Positions 33,989 to 43,275 of a stretch of 64,000 nt of DNA are shown here, in pieces; position 1 is the first letter of the stretch, and each line of letters opens with the position of its first letter. Location of the stretch: contig CAVVNT010000010.1 in NCBI GenBank assembly GCA_963749675.1, positions 1-64,000 on the forward strand. The letters are read 5' to 3'. Under the pieces are notes generated by a model. That model made no database searches, was not told the DNA's origin, and was given only the letters and a program-made list of their open reading frames with translations. The stretch comes from Roseitranquillus sp963749675 (lineage in GTDB: Bacteria; Pseudomonadota; Alphaproteobacteria; Rhodobacterales; Rhodobacteraceae). The position numbers were made by a program, and so were the translations under genes.

Positions 33989-34839
33989 GCACGCTTCCCC
34001 CATATGCATCGACCCCGCAGAAGTTGTGGTACTACGGCTATCGGGTGATCTGCGGCCTGATCTTCTTCTTCCTGATCGCGCCGATCCTGGTGATCATCCC
34101 GCTCAGCTTCAATTCGCAGAACTTCTTCACCTTCACGCCCGAGATGCTGGCATTCGACCCGGACGGCTATTCGCTGAAGCACTATCGTGACTTCTTCACC
34201 AGCCCGGACTGGCAGCAAGCGCTCAGGAACTCGCTCTTGATTGCCCCCGCGGCCACGTTTCTGTCGGTGACCTTCGGCACGCTCGCGGCGATCGGCCTTA
34301 GCCAGCCGCACGTCCCGTTCCGTCGCGCCATCATGGCGATCCTGATATCGCCGATGATCGTGCCCCTGATCATCTCTGCAGCCGGTATGTACTTCTTCTA
34401 TTCGCGGATCGGGCTGCAGGGAACATATCTCGGCGTCGTCCTTGCACATGCGGCGCTGGGGATCCCGTTCGTGATCATCACCGTCACCGCGACGCTGGTG
34501 GGTTTCGACCGGTCGCTCACGCGCGCGTCGGCCTCGCTTGGCGCGGGCCCGGTGCGCACCTTCTTCAAGGTGCAGATGCCGCTGATCCTGCCCGGCGTGA
34601 TCTCAGGCGCGCTCTTCGCGTTCATCACATCGTTCGACGAGGTGGTGGTTGTGCTGTTCGTCGGCTCGGCCGCGCAGACAACCCTGCCCTGGCAGATGTT
34701 CCTCGGCCTGCGAGAACAGATCAGCCCGACCATCCTTGCCGTCGCGACCGTGCTGGTTGCGCTTTCGATCCTGCTGCTCGCGACAGTCGAGATCCTGCGC
34801 CGCCGGTCGGAGCGTCTGCGTGGCATGAGTCCGGGCTAG
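33985..34839 (+). CDS. potC: PotC-like ABC permease
   Basis: 284 residues, six membrane helices, EAA loop LTRASASLGAGPVRTFFKVQMPLI. It ends the transport operon and overlaps PotB by four bases (ATGA). Its TAG stop is shared, through the palindrome CTAG, with the stop of the convergent MerR gene. Confidence 0.9.
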   Translation: MSTLPPYASTPQKLWYYGYRVICGLIFFFLIAPILVIIPLSFNSQNFFTFTPEMLAFDPDGYSLKHYRDFFTSPDWQQALRNSLLIAPAATFLSVTFGTLAAIGLSQPHVPFRRAIMAILISPMIVPLIISAAGMYFFYSRIGLQGTYLGVVLAHAALGIPFVIITVTATLVGFDRSLTRASASLGAGPVRTFFKVQMPLILPGVISGALFAFITSFDEVVVVLFVGSAAQTTLPWQMFLGLREQISPTILAVATVLVALSILLLATVEILRRRSERLRGMSPG

Positions 34840-35222
34840 CGGATCGCGAGCCCGTCGAGAATCGGGCAGTCCGGCCGGTCATCTCCACGGCAGCGCTGGA
34901 CGAGGTTCGAGAGTGTCTCTCTCATCTCCACGAGTTCCGCCAGCTTGCGGTCGATGTCGGCGAGATGCCCCTCGGCCAGGCGCTTGACGTCGACGCTTGC
35001 CCGCTCCCGATCCTCGTAGAGGGCCAGCAGCGCGCGGCACTCGTCGATCGAGAACCCGAGCCGCCGAGCCCGGCTCAGGAACGCCAGCTGCCGCACATGG
35101 CCTTCGCAAAACTGGCGATATCCGTTCCGGCTCCGATCGGGGCGCACGAGCCCGATCTCTTCGTAATAGCGGATCGTCTTCGCCCGCAGGCCGCTCGCTT
35201 CTGCTACGGCGCCGATGTTCAT
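34836..35222 (-). CDS. CueR/HmrR-type copper-responsive MerR regulator
   Basis: 128 residues. The winged helix-turn-helix begins MNIGAVAEASGLRAKTIRYYEEIGLV, a long dimerisation helix follows (ASVDVKRLAEGHLADIDRKL), and the C-terminal metal-binding loop is CRGDDRPDCPIL. The Cys-x7-Cys spacing matches Cu(I), Ag(I)-sensing CueR. It is divergent from the copper ATPase remnant, with the target promoter between them. The ATG at 35222 starts the canonical N-terminus. Confidence 0.9.
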   Translation of the reverse strand: MNIGAVAEASGLRAKTIRYYEEIGLVRPDRSRNGYRQFCEGHVRQLAFLSRARRLGFSIDECRALLALYEDRERASVDVKRLAEGHLADIDRKLAELVEMRETLSNLVQRCRGDDRPDCPILDGLAIR

Positions 35223-35227
35223 GGTCC

Positions 35228-35258
35228 TTGACCCTCCAGTAGCCGGAACCTCTATCTG
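35228..35258 (+). promoter_or_regulatory. MerR-family promoter with 19-base spacer
   Basis: TTGACC is followed after exactly 19 bases by TATCTG. This over-long spacer is the mark of promoters that MerR regulators untwist. An imperfect dyad lies inside the spacer (CTCCAG..CCGGAAC), weaker than the CueR consensus, and the right arm is the more degraded. It points to the copper ATPase remnant and begins six bases from the regulator start codon. Confidence 0.75.
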
Positions 35259-35294
35259 ACTGGTCGTTCTTCCGAAATCAACGAGCAGCACATC

Positions 35295-36198
35295 GTGGAT
35301 CAGCGGGTCGGCGCCGTCACCCGCGACCCCGTCTGCGGCATGACCGTCGACACCGAGGCGGGACGACCCTCCGCCGGCGGGCGTACATTCCACCTCCGCT
35401 CCGAACGCTGCCGGGAGCGGTTCGAGAGGGAGCCGGCGGCTTGGGTCGAAGCCGAAGACCCAGTGTGCGCGCGGCATGACGGTCGATCGAGCGACTGCGC
35501 AGCACATGGCCAGGCACGCCGGCGCGCGCTTCTACTTCTGCTCGTCGCGGTGCCGGGAGCGGATCCCGACGCGTTCCTCCGCGAGGCGCCGCCGGCGGAG
35601 ACCCCGCCCGAGGGCACTCTCTGGACCTGCCCGATGGACCCGGGGATCGTTCGAGACGGGCCGGACGACTGCGATCTGCAGCATGGCGCTGAAGCCGATG
35701 GTGCCGAGCGCGGACGCCGGCCCGAACCCCGAGCTCTTCGATTTCACCCGCCGTCTGAAACTGGCGGCCCCCTCGCCCTTGCGGTGCTCGTGCTGTCTAG
35801 GCGGAGGGGCGGCTGGCACGAGTCCGAGAGCTGCAAGCGCGGGGTCGCCGCGTCGCCATGGCCGGAGACGGTGTGAACGACGGGCCCGCCCTGGCCGCCG
35901 CCGACGTCGGCATTTGCGATGGGCACGGGAACGAACGTCGCCGTCGAAAGCGTCGGCATCACGCCGCTGAAGGGCGACGCCGGCGGTCCGCGCCCGCAAA
36001 GCTCGCGGGCCCCCCTCGGCAACATCCGTCAGAACCTGTTCTTCGCCTTCGCCTACAAGTCCGTCGGTGTCCCGATCGCGGCGGAGGTGCTCTATCCGGT
36101 CACCGGACTGATGCTCTCCCCCCATGCTCGCGGCGCTGGCGCTGAGCCTTTCGTCAGTGCCCGTCATGGCGAACGCGCTCAGTCGTCGGCGATGGTGA
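35295..36198 (+). pseudogene. copA: Remnant of copper-transporting P1B-type ATPase, middle deleted
   Basis: The beginning holds two YHS domains (DPVCGMTVDTEAG and, in another frame, MTVDRATAQHMARHAGARFYFCS) and a heavy-metal binding segment (TLWTCPMDPGI, MALKPM). It continues to FDFTRRLKLAAP at the first membrane helix and then jumps directly to the hinge MAGDGVNDGPALAAADVG and the last helices (IRQNLFFAFAYKSVGVPIAA, LSLSSVPVMANAL). The actuator domain, the CPC ion channel motif and the DKTGT phosphorylation site are all absent. At least four frame changes are also needed. The protein cannot pump copper. Compared with an intact pump of about 750-800 residues, some 400-450 residues are missing. 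The end overlaps the treS stop by 20 bases. Confidence 0.85.
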
Positions 36199-39100
36199 GT
36201 AGACCGCGCAGCGGAATCGTCACCCATGCGGGCCTGCTCGCCAGTTCGTAGCCGACCTCGTAGACCGCCTTCTGGACCAGGAAGAGGTCGAGCAGCGCAT
36301 CGGCGAAGCTGTCGTCCGGATGGATGTCGGCCCGGGCCATCGTCTCCGAATAGGCCTCGCCGGAAGCTCGTCGTGGCGTATTCGCGCCAAGCCTCCATCC
36401 GGCGCGCGCCGACCTCGGTGTCCTGCGCGATGTCGGTCCGCCGCTGCCATGCCGACCACGCCGCGTAGTCGAGCGAGCGCAGCATCCCCGCCACGTCGCG
36501 CAGCGGCGACGACTTCATCCGTCGTTCCTCCAGCGGGCGGCGCGGCTCACCCTCGAAGTCGATGATCATCACGTCGTTCTGCACCACGAGGACCTGGCCC
36601 AGATGGTAGTCGCCGTGGATCCGGACGCGGCCGCCGGAGGGCTTGGCCTTCTTCACCGCGGCGACCTTGGCCTTCAGCGCCTTGCGCTTGTCGAGGACCG
36701 TCTGCGCCATCTCGACCGCGCGACCCGGCAGGTTCGGCAGCGCCGACTTCAACGCGTCGAGGTTCGCGTCGATCTCGTCGGTCACCTCGTCGGCCCATGT
36801 CGCCACGTCGTCCTTGGTGATCGGCTCGGCTGCGAAGGCGGGATCGTCCGTTTCCGTAGCGAACGCGCGGTGCAACTCCGCCGTGCGCTGGCCAAGCAGT
36901 CGGCTCGACCGCCAGCGGTCCGGCGAACCCGACGTCATCGCCATCGCCGCGCAGTTCGGCCTGCTCGAGATCGCGGTCGAGCGCGTCGAGCACGTAGGCC
37001 CACGCATCGCCCTGGTTCAGCACGAATTCGAACGCCGCGGCGAGCGAGACCGTTCTCGTCACCCTTCTTCCACTCGATCGCGCCAAGATAGGCGGGCGTG
37101 TTCGGATATCCGGCCGTCTCGGTGAGGAACTTCGCGACCTCGATGTCGGGCTGCACCCCCTCCCGCAGTCGGCGGTAGAGCTTGAGGATGATCTCGTTTC
37201 CAAAGGCGATCGAGGCGTTGGACTGCTCGAAGCCGAGAAGGCGAGGCTCGCCCACCTGCTCGATCCCGCGCAAGCGGTCGGAGCCGGCAAACTCGATCCT
37301 GCCGTCGCGCGCGTCGATCTTCCGGTCCTTCCGCAGCATCTCGAGCATCGCGTTGCTCATCTCGCTGTCGGACGTGCCATCGATCATCACGCCGACCCTG
37401 GGCCCGCGGCGCAACTTGGCGAGCGTGGCGGACAGGTGCGACGCGCCGAAGCCCAGATGCTCCTCTCCCCAGAGGGCGGAAAGCGGCATCAGGTACGTCT
37501 CCTGCCCACCGTCATGCGTGATATCGAGCGTCGTGAACATGTGCGAACCACGCCCGAACTCCGCGATCTGGGTCATGTCGACCGACTTGAGATTGCGGTC
37601 CTTGCTGGCGAACCAGCGCTGCAGCGGCACGAACTTCGGCAGCGTGTCCTTGCGGAACTGCGCCCCCTCGCGCCCCTCGAGCGCGGTGGAGAGTTTGCCG
37701 TCGCGCGTGGTCAGGGTCAGGAATTCCGGCAGCACGGCTGAAACTTCCTGGTGCCAGTGTGGCGCCTCGACCTCGTCGGCGAGCAGGAACCAGTAGAATC
37801 CATAGGCCGGCAGCGTCAGCAGGTAGGGCAATTCGCCCACCGGCGGGAACGGCGAGCGTCCGGTCAGCTCGACCGGGACGCGGCCGCTGAACTCGCTGAG
37901 GTCCAGCTCGACCGCCTGCGCCGACCGCGACAGGTTCGCGACGCAGAGCACCGTCTCGTTGTCGTCTTGGCGGAGGTAGGCGAGCACCTTGCGATTCGCC
38001 GGATACAGCAGCCGCATCTCGCCACGGCCGAACACGTGGTGGTTCTTTCGCACCGAGATCATGCGGCGCATCCAGTTCAGCTGGCTCGACGGATCCTGCT
38101 GCTGCGCCTCGACGTTGATCGCCTGGAAGCCGTAGATCGGATCCTGGATCGCCGGCAGATAGAGCTGCTGCGGGTTCGCTCTGCTGAAGCCGGCGTTGCG
38201 GTCCGACGACCACTGCATCGGCGTCCTTACCCCGTCGCGGTCGCCGAGGTAGTAGTTGTCACCCATGCCGATCTCGTCGCCGTAATAGACGATCGGCGTC
38301 CCCGGCATCGACATCAGCAGGCTGTTCAGCAGCTCGATCTTGCGCCGGTCGTTCTGCAGCAGCGGTGCCAGGCGGCGTCGGATCCCCAGATTGATCCGCG
38401 CCCGCCGGTCGGCGGCGTATGTCTGCCACAGGTAGTCCCGCTCGCTGTCCGTCACCATCTCGAGCGTCAGCTCGTCGTGGTTGCGCAGGAAGATGCCCCA
38501 CTGGCAGCCGTCCGGAATCTCGGGTGTCTGGCGCAGGATGTCGGTGATCGGGTGCCGGTCCTCCTGCGCGACGGCCATGTACATTCGCGGCATCAGCGGG
38601 AAGTGAAAGCCCATGTGGCACTCGTCGCCCTCGCCGAAGTAGGGGCGGGTGTCCTCCGGCCACTGGTTCGCCTCGGCCAGAAGCATCCGGTCCCGGTAGC
38701 GCTCGTCGAGGGCGCTGCGGATTCTTTTTCAGGACGTCGTGCGTCTCCGGGAGATTCTCATTGTTCGTCCCGTCCCTCTCGACGAGGTACGGGATCGCGT
38801 CCAGCCGCAGCCCATCAACCCCCATGTCGAGCCAGTAGTTCATCACCTTGATGACCTCCGACAGCACCTTCGGGTTGTCGAAGTTGAGATCCGGCTGGTG
38901 GCTGAAGAACCGGTGCCAGAAGAACTGCTCCGCCTCCGGGTCCCAGGTCCAGTTGGATTTCTCGGTGTCGGTGAAGATGATCCGGGTCTCGGGCCACTTC
39001 TGGTCGTCGTCCGACCAGACGTAGAAGTCGCGAGCGGCGCTGCCCTTCTTCGCGATCCGGGCCTTCTGGAACCACGGGTGCTGGTCGCTGGTGTGGTTGA

Positions 39101-39449
39101 TCACGAGCTCGGTGATCACCCGCAGGCCGCGCTTGTGCGCCTCGGCCACGAACGCCTTGAAGTCGGCCATCTTGCCGTAGGACGGGTTGATCGACTTGTA
39201 GTCGGCGATGTCGTAGCCGTCGTCGCGCAGCGGCGAGGGGTAGAACGGCAGCAGCCAGATCGCTGTCACGCCCAGCGACTGGATGTGGTCGAGCCGGCTC
39301 ATCAGCCCGGCAAAGTCCCCGACGCCGTCGCCGTTGCTGTCTTGGTACGCCTTCACGTGGACCTGGTAGATGATCGCGTCGCGATACCAGTCCCACTGGG
39401 TACGGTCGATCACGCCGTCGGCGCGGCTGGTCTTGCTCTGGATGTTCAT
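36179..39449 (-). CDS. treS: Trehalose synthase fused to maltokinase (four frameshifts)
   Basis: About 1090 residues. The N-terminal GH13 domain (WYRDAIIYQVHVKAYQDSNGDG) carries GVDGLRLDAIPYL with the nucleophilic Asp, LLAEANQWPED with the acid-base Glu and FLRNHDE; it converts trehalose and maltose. The C-terminal domain (VPLQRWFASKDRNLKSV, RIHGDYHLGQVLVV, IIDFEGEPRRPL) is a maltokinase making maltose-1-phosphate. Such TreS-Pep2 fusions are known. Single extra bases near 38730, 37065, 36900 and 36375 break the frame, but all family blocks are kept in order, so reading errors are likely. It is two bases downstream of glgE. Confidence 0.92.
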
Positions 39450-39451
39450 GC

Positions 39452-41458
39452 TTACGCTCCCGGGGCCGTCAGGCGCCAGATTGCGTATGGCCTCATGTGA
39501 GGGTCAAGCGACAGGGAGTGAATTTTCCCGTCCCAGTTGAACCTGTATCCGCCGACCAAGTCCTCCACAGCCACCGAACCGTGGTCCGGCTGGCCGAACT
39601 CCCACATCGGCACTTCGAAGGTGAACTGACGACCCTGATGCGGGTCGAGCAGGACATGGAACAGCAGGTAGTTGCCGCTCTCCCGATCGAACTTGCCGTA
39701 GTACAGCACGTCGTCGTCGAAGGCGTTGAAGAACTTCAGCGACGTGAAATTGCGCATCGCCGGGTTCTCGTTCCGGATCCTGTTGAAGAGCCGGATGTCA
39801 TCCTTGATGTGCCCCTCCCGGTCGAAGTCCCATTGCCGCATCTGGTACTTCTCGGAGTCCATGTACTCCTCGCGGCCGGGCAACGGCGTACCCTCGCTGA
39901 TCTCCACGCCATTGTAGATGCCGTAGTTCCCCGCGAGCGTGGCAGCGAGAAGGGTCCGAGTTCGGAACCCTGGCCGGCCAGACGTCTGCAGCGGCACCGG
40001 GTTGATGTCGGGCGTGTTCACGAAGAAGTTCGGCCGCATGTAGTGCCGGCACTCCTCGGTCGTGAGCTCCGTCAGGTACTCCGTCAACTCGTGCTTGGTG
40101 TTGCGCCAGGTGAAATAGCTATAGCTCTGGTTGAAGCCGAGCTTGCCCAGTCGCTTCATCACCTTGGGCCGCGTGAACGCCTCGGCCAGGAAGATCGCGC
40201 CGGGATACTTCGCCCGCACGTCGCGAATCAGCCACTCCCAGAACGGGTAGGGCTTGGTGTGCGGGTTGTCGACCCGAAAGACCGTGACGCCCTTCTTCGC
40301 CCAGAACAGGAACATGTCCCGCATCGCGTACCAGATGTCCGGGATTGCCTCGCGGTAGAAGTGGAAGTTGACGATGTCCTCGTACCGCTTCGGCGGGTTC
40401 TCGGCGTACTTGATGGTGCCGTCGGGGCGCCAGTCGAACCACTCGGGATGCTCCTTGATCCACGGATGGTCGGGCGAGGCGTTGAGAGCGATGTCGAGCG
40501 CGATCTCCAGCCCCTTGTCGAGGGCGGCCTTCACCAGCTTCTCGAAGTCCTTCATCGTCCCGAGATCGGGATGCACATCCATGTGCCCGCCCTCGGCCGA
40601 GCCGATCGCATAAGGGCTGCCAGGGTCGTCCGGCCCCGGCGTCAGCGTGTTGTTCTTGCCCTTGCGGTTCTTGGTTCCGATCGGGTGGATCGGCGGGAAG
40701 TAGAGGACGTCGAAGCCCAGATCGGTGACGTAGTCGAGCCGGTCGATCACGTCGAGGAACGTGCCGTGCTTGCCGTCCTTGCCCCATGAGCGGGGGAAAA
40801 GCTCGTACCAGGCGCTGAACGCCGCCAGCTCGCGATCAACCAAGACGACGAGTTCGCGGTCATAGCGCGTCAGGTTGGTCCGCGGGCCGGCGCGCAGCAA
40901 CAGCGCCAGAACGTCCTCGCTCATCAGGATCTCGGTCCGCCGCGCGGTGTCCGCGTCCTTGGTCTCGGCGAGGATGCGCTTCATCTCCGCCCGATCCTCC
41001 TTGGACGGGCGCGGCTTGGACGCCTCCGCCGCGGCGATCAGCTGTCGCGCCTCCTCCATCTCCAGCGTCACGTCCTGGCCGGCGTCGATCTTCTTCGCCG
41101 TTCCCTTGCGCCAGTCGGCGTAGAGGTCCCGCCAGGCGATGATGATAAAGCCCCACGGCCCGATCTCGTCGAACGTGACTGTCGCCGTCCATCTGTCGTT
41201 GATGAGCGGCGTCATCTCCGTCTCGACGATCTGGTCCGATCCCTCCTGTCGATGCAGCACCGCCGCCTGGATGGTGTCGTGCCCGTCGCAGAAAACATCG
41301 GCCTCGATCGTCAGTGGTTGACCGACGACGGCCCGGGCGGGAAAACGACCACCGTCGATGTCGGGATCGATCGCTTCGATTGCGATGCGGGACGCCGCCA
41401 AGGCCTCCAGATCGGGCGGGGGCAACACCACCCCCTTCTTCGCTTCGCTGCGCGCCAT
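39452..41458 (-). CDS. glgE: Maltose-1-phosphate maltosyltransferase
   Basis: Extends alpha-1,4-glucans with maltose from maltose-1-phosphate, cytoplasmic. 668 residues, normal length, intact frame. An N-terminal beta-rich domain (IAIEAIDPDIDGGRFPARAVVG) is followed by the GH13 barrel: YFPPIHPIGTKNRKGKNN, ALNASPDHPW, VTVFRVDNPHTKP with the nucleophilic Asp, and IFLAEAFTRPKVM with the acid-base Glu. The usual Cys in the first SPDHPW block (ALQCSPDHPW) is replaced by Asn here. With the downstream TreS-maltokinase it forms a complete trehalose-to-glucan route except for a branching enzyme, which is not in the window. Confidence 0.95.
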   Translation of the reverse strand: MARSEAKKGVVLPPPDLEALAASRIAIEAIDPDIDGGRFPARAVVGQPLTIEADVFCDGHDTIQAAVLHRQEGSDQIVETEMTPLINDRWTATVTFDEIGPWGFIIIAWRDLYADWRKGTAKKIDAGQDVTLEMEEARQLIAAAEASKPRPSKEDRAEMKRILAETKDADTARRTEILMSEDVLALLLRAGPRTNLTRYDRELVVLVDRELAAFSAWYELFPRSWGKDGKHGTFLDVIDRLDYVTDLGFDVLYFPPIHPIGTKNRKGKNNTLTPGPDDPGSPYAIGSAEGGHMDVHPDLGTMKDFEKLVKAALDKGLEIALDIALNASPDHPWIKEHPEWFDWRPDGTIKYAENPPKRYEDIVNFHFYREAIPDIWYAMRDMFLFWAKKGVTVFRVDNPHTKPYPFWEWLIRDVRAKYPGAIFLAEAFTRPKVMKRLGKLGFNQSYSYFTWRNTKHELTEYLTELTTEECRHYMRPNFFVNTPDINPVPLQTSGRPGFRTRTLLAATLAGNYGIYNGVEISEGTPLPGREEYMDSEKYQMRQWDFDREGHIKDDIRLFNRIRNENPAMRNFTSLKFFNAFDDDVLYYGKFDRESGNYLLFHVLLDPHQGRQFTFEVPMWEFGQPDHGSVAVEDLVGGYRFNWDGKIHSLSLDPHMRPYAIWRLTAPGA

Positions 41459-41782
41459 CTACCCCCCTGTCGTCTCTTGGTTGCACGTCTTCGGGACAGC
41501 CTGCGACATAGCGCCCCTGATGTCGGGAACAATCGCGCACCGCGGTCGAGGTTCCAATGCCGCGCCGCCACAGCAGCGCCGCGGCGGGCGATCAGTCACG
41601 AATGCAGAGGTTCAATGCCCCCAGCAATCATCCGCGACGCGCGCGTCGGCACCGTGCACAGGGTGGTGCAACACGAGATTGCGATGAGCAGCGGCCGCGC
41701 TCGTGACGAGCGTCTGGAACCGCGCCATCCGGCTCCGACGCGATTCAGCTCGATCGCGCGGGGAGAAGGCCAGACCCGCCGT
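41459..41782. other. Intergenic region between sox-linked DUF302 gene and glgE
   Basis: A 324-base GC-rich gap. It must hold the glgE-treS promoter on the minus strand near 41470-41560, but I see no convincing -35/-10 pair. No credible gene, tRNA or terminator hairpin is seen. Confidence 0.5.
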
Positions 41783-42208
41783 TCAGCCGCCCGTCACCTC
41801 GGCCACGATCTCGCCCAGCATATCTTCCACCGCCTGCATCGCGCCGTCGGGATAGTCGCGATAGCCCAACGTCACCTCGCCGTCCCGTTCGGCCACGTAG
41901 ATTCCGTACGGACATTGCGCGATGTTCTCCGGCTCCGCCTCCATGACCTCACGCGAGATGACGGCGGAGCAGAAGAGGTAAACGTCGGCCTGCTCGAACA
42001 GGGAGACGTCGCTCCCGACATCCTCGCCGGTCCGCGCCAGCATTTCGCCCACGTGGCTCACATAATCGATCACCAGGCCTTTGTTGGTGATGGCCTGCTC
42101 CAGCTCGAACGCCGCATCGTCGAAGCTGCCCTGATAGCCGCTCACGTGCGTGTCCTGCGCTGCCGCCGTTCCAGCCGCGAGCACTAGGCCCAACATCAAT
42201 GTCCGCAT
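41783..42208 (-). CDS. Exported DUF302 protein at the end of the sox operon
   Basis: 141 residues. A signal peptide (MRTLMLGLVLAAGTAAAQ) precedes a DUF302 domain: FDDAAFELEQAITNKGLVI, EQADVYLFCSAVIS, IAQCPYGIYVAE. The two cysteines (LFCSA, AQCPYG) are typical of the family, which is often found beside sulfur and respiration genes but has no proven function. It lies two bases after soxD, on the same strand, and so is probably cotranscribed. Confidence 0.82.
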   Translation of the reverse strand: MRTLMLGLVLAAGTAAAQDTHVSGYQGSFDDAAFELEQAITNKGLVIDYVSHVGEMLARTGEDVGSDVSLFEQADVYLFCSAVISREVMEAEPENIAQCPYGIYVAERDGEVTLGYRDYPDGAMQAVEDMLGEIVAEVTGG

Positions 42209-42210
42209 CC

Positions 42211-43275
42211 TCAACCCTCCGCCTGAAGTGACCCAAGATAGGCCGCCATCGCCTCCGCCTCGCGCGACGCGAGCCCCGGGAACGTCATCTTCGTGCCGGG
42301 AATGTAACCTTTGGGGTCGGTCAGGAACTCCGCAAGCGAGGTGGTGTTCCAGACGAGACCTTCGTCGGCTGCCTCCTCCATCGCCGGTGAGTATCTGAAA
42401 TCCCCGATCGCCGCGGCTTGGCGTCCAACGACGCCGTTGAGGTGCGGGCCGACGCGGTTCTTCGCCCCTTGACCGATCTGGTGGCACGCCTGGCACTGCC
42501 GGAACAGGCCCTCGCCCTCCGCCACCAGTTGGGAGTCGGCCGCGGCGACGTCGTCCTCGGGCGCAACCGCCTCGGCGGTGTCGGCGACCCCGCTGTCCCC
42601 CGCCTCCAGCGCCGCCCCTCCCTCCTGGTCGCTGCCCGCATCTGGCGTCACGTCCAGGACTGCGGCGCGCATCGTGATCTCGACTTCGTCCTTGCAGCCG
42701 GACATGCACACCTCGCGCGTGAAGAGCGGCAATTCGGTTTCGTCGCGATCGTCGAGATAGAAGCCCTCCTCGTTCGGCAGCGCGATCGCGGCGTAGCTCT
42801 CCGGCGTTGCCACGAAGTCGTCGTCCACGAGGTCGTTGAGGTAGAGCAGGTACGCCGCCACCGCGTAGACCTCGTCGTCGCTCAGGCTCTGCGCCTCGCC
42901 GAACGGCATCGCGCGGTGCACATAGTCCCAGACGGTCGAGGCATAGGGCCAGTACGACCCGATCGTCTTGACCGGCCGGGGGCTTTCCAGCGTGTTGAAC
43001 CCGCCCATCAGGACCGGCCAGCGGCCGCTCCCCTCGCCGAAGACCCCGTGGCAGGAGGAGCAGCGTTCCGTGTAGATCTCCTCGCCGGTCGGGATGTCGC
43101 CCTCGCCCGGCGGCAGGCCCTGGCCGTCGGGGCGCACGTCGATGTTCCAGGCCGTGATCTCCTCCGGCGTCGCCTCGCGCCCCAGACCCAGCGGCTCCGC
43201 CATCGCGGCTCCGGCACACGCGCCGCCCAGCGCGATCGCCGCTGCGAAGCGAAAGTCCCTACGACACTTCGACAT
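42211..43275 (-). CDS. soxD: Sulfane dehydrogenase cytochrome subunit SoxD
   Basis: Dihaem c-type cytochrome partner of SoxC, 354 residues. A signal peptide (AAAIALGGACAGAAMA) is followed by two haem sites, CSSCHGVFGEG (about residue 74) and CQACHQIGQG (about residue 268), with Met ligands in RAMPFGEAQ and TKMTFPG. A spacer rich in Glu, Asp and Ala (about residues 210-250) separates the domains. It accepts the six electrons from SoxC oxidation of the SoxY-bound sulfane. The start overlaps the soxC stop by 17 bases. Confidence 0.93.
   Translation of the reverse strand: MSKCRRDFRFAAAIALGGACAGAAMAEPLGLGREATPEEITAWNIDVRPDGQGLPPGEGDIPTGEEIYTERCSSCHGVFGEGSGRWPVLMGGFNTLESPRPVKTIGSYWPYASTVWDYVHRAMPFGEAQSLSDDEVYAVAAYLLYLNDLVDDDFVATPESYAAIALPNEEGFYLDDRDETELPLFTREVCMSGCKDEVEITMRAAVLDVTPDAGSDQEGGAALEAGDSGVADTAEAVAPEDDVAAADSQLVAEGEGLFRQCQACHQIGQGAKNRVGPHLNGVVGRQAAAIGDFRYSPAMEEAADEGLVWNTTSLAEFLTDPKGYIPGTKMTFPGLASREAEAMAAYLGSLQAEG

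Noticed and set aside
41459..41782. A small gene in the glgE-DUF302 gap
   Set aside because: Open frames there lack a ribosome-binding site and any protein-like composition.
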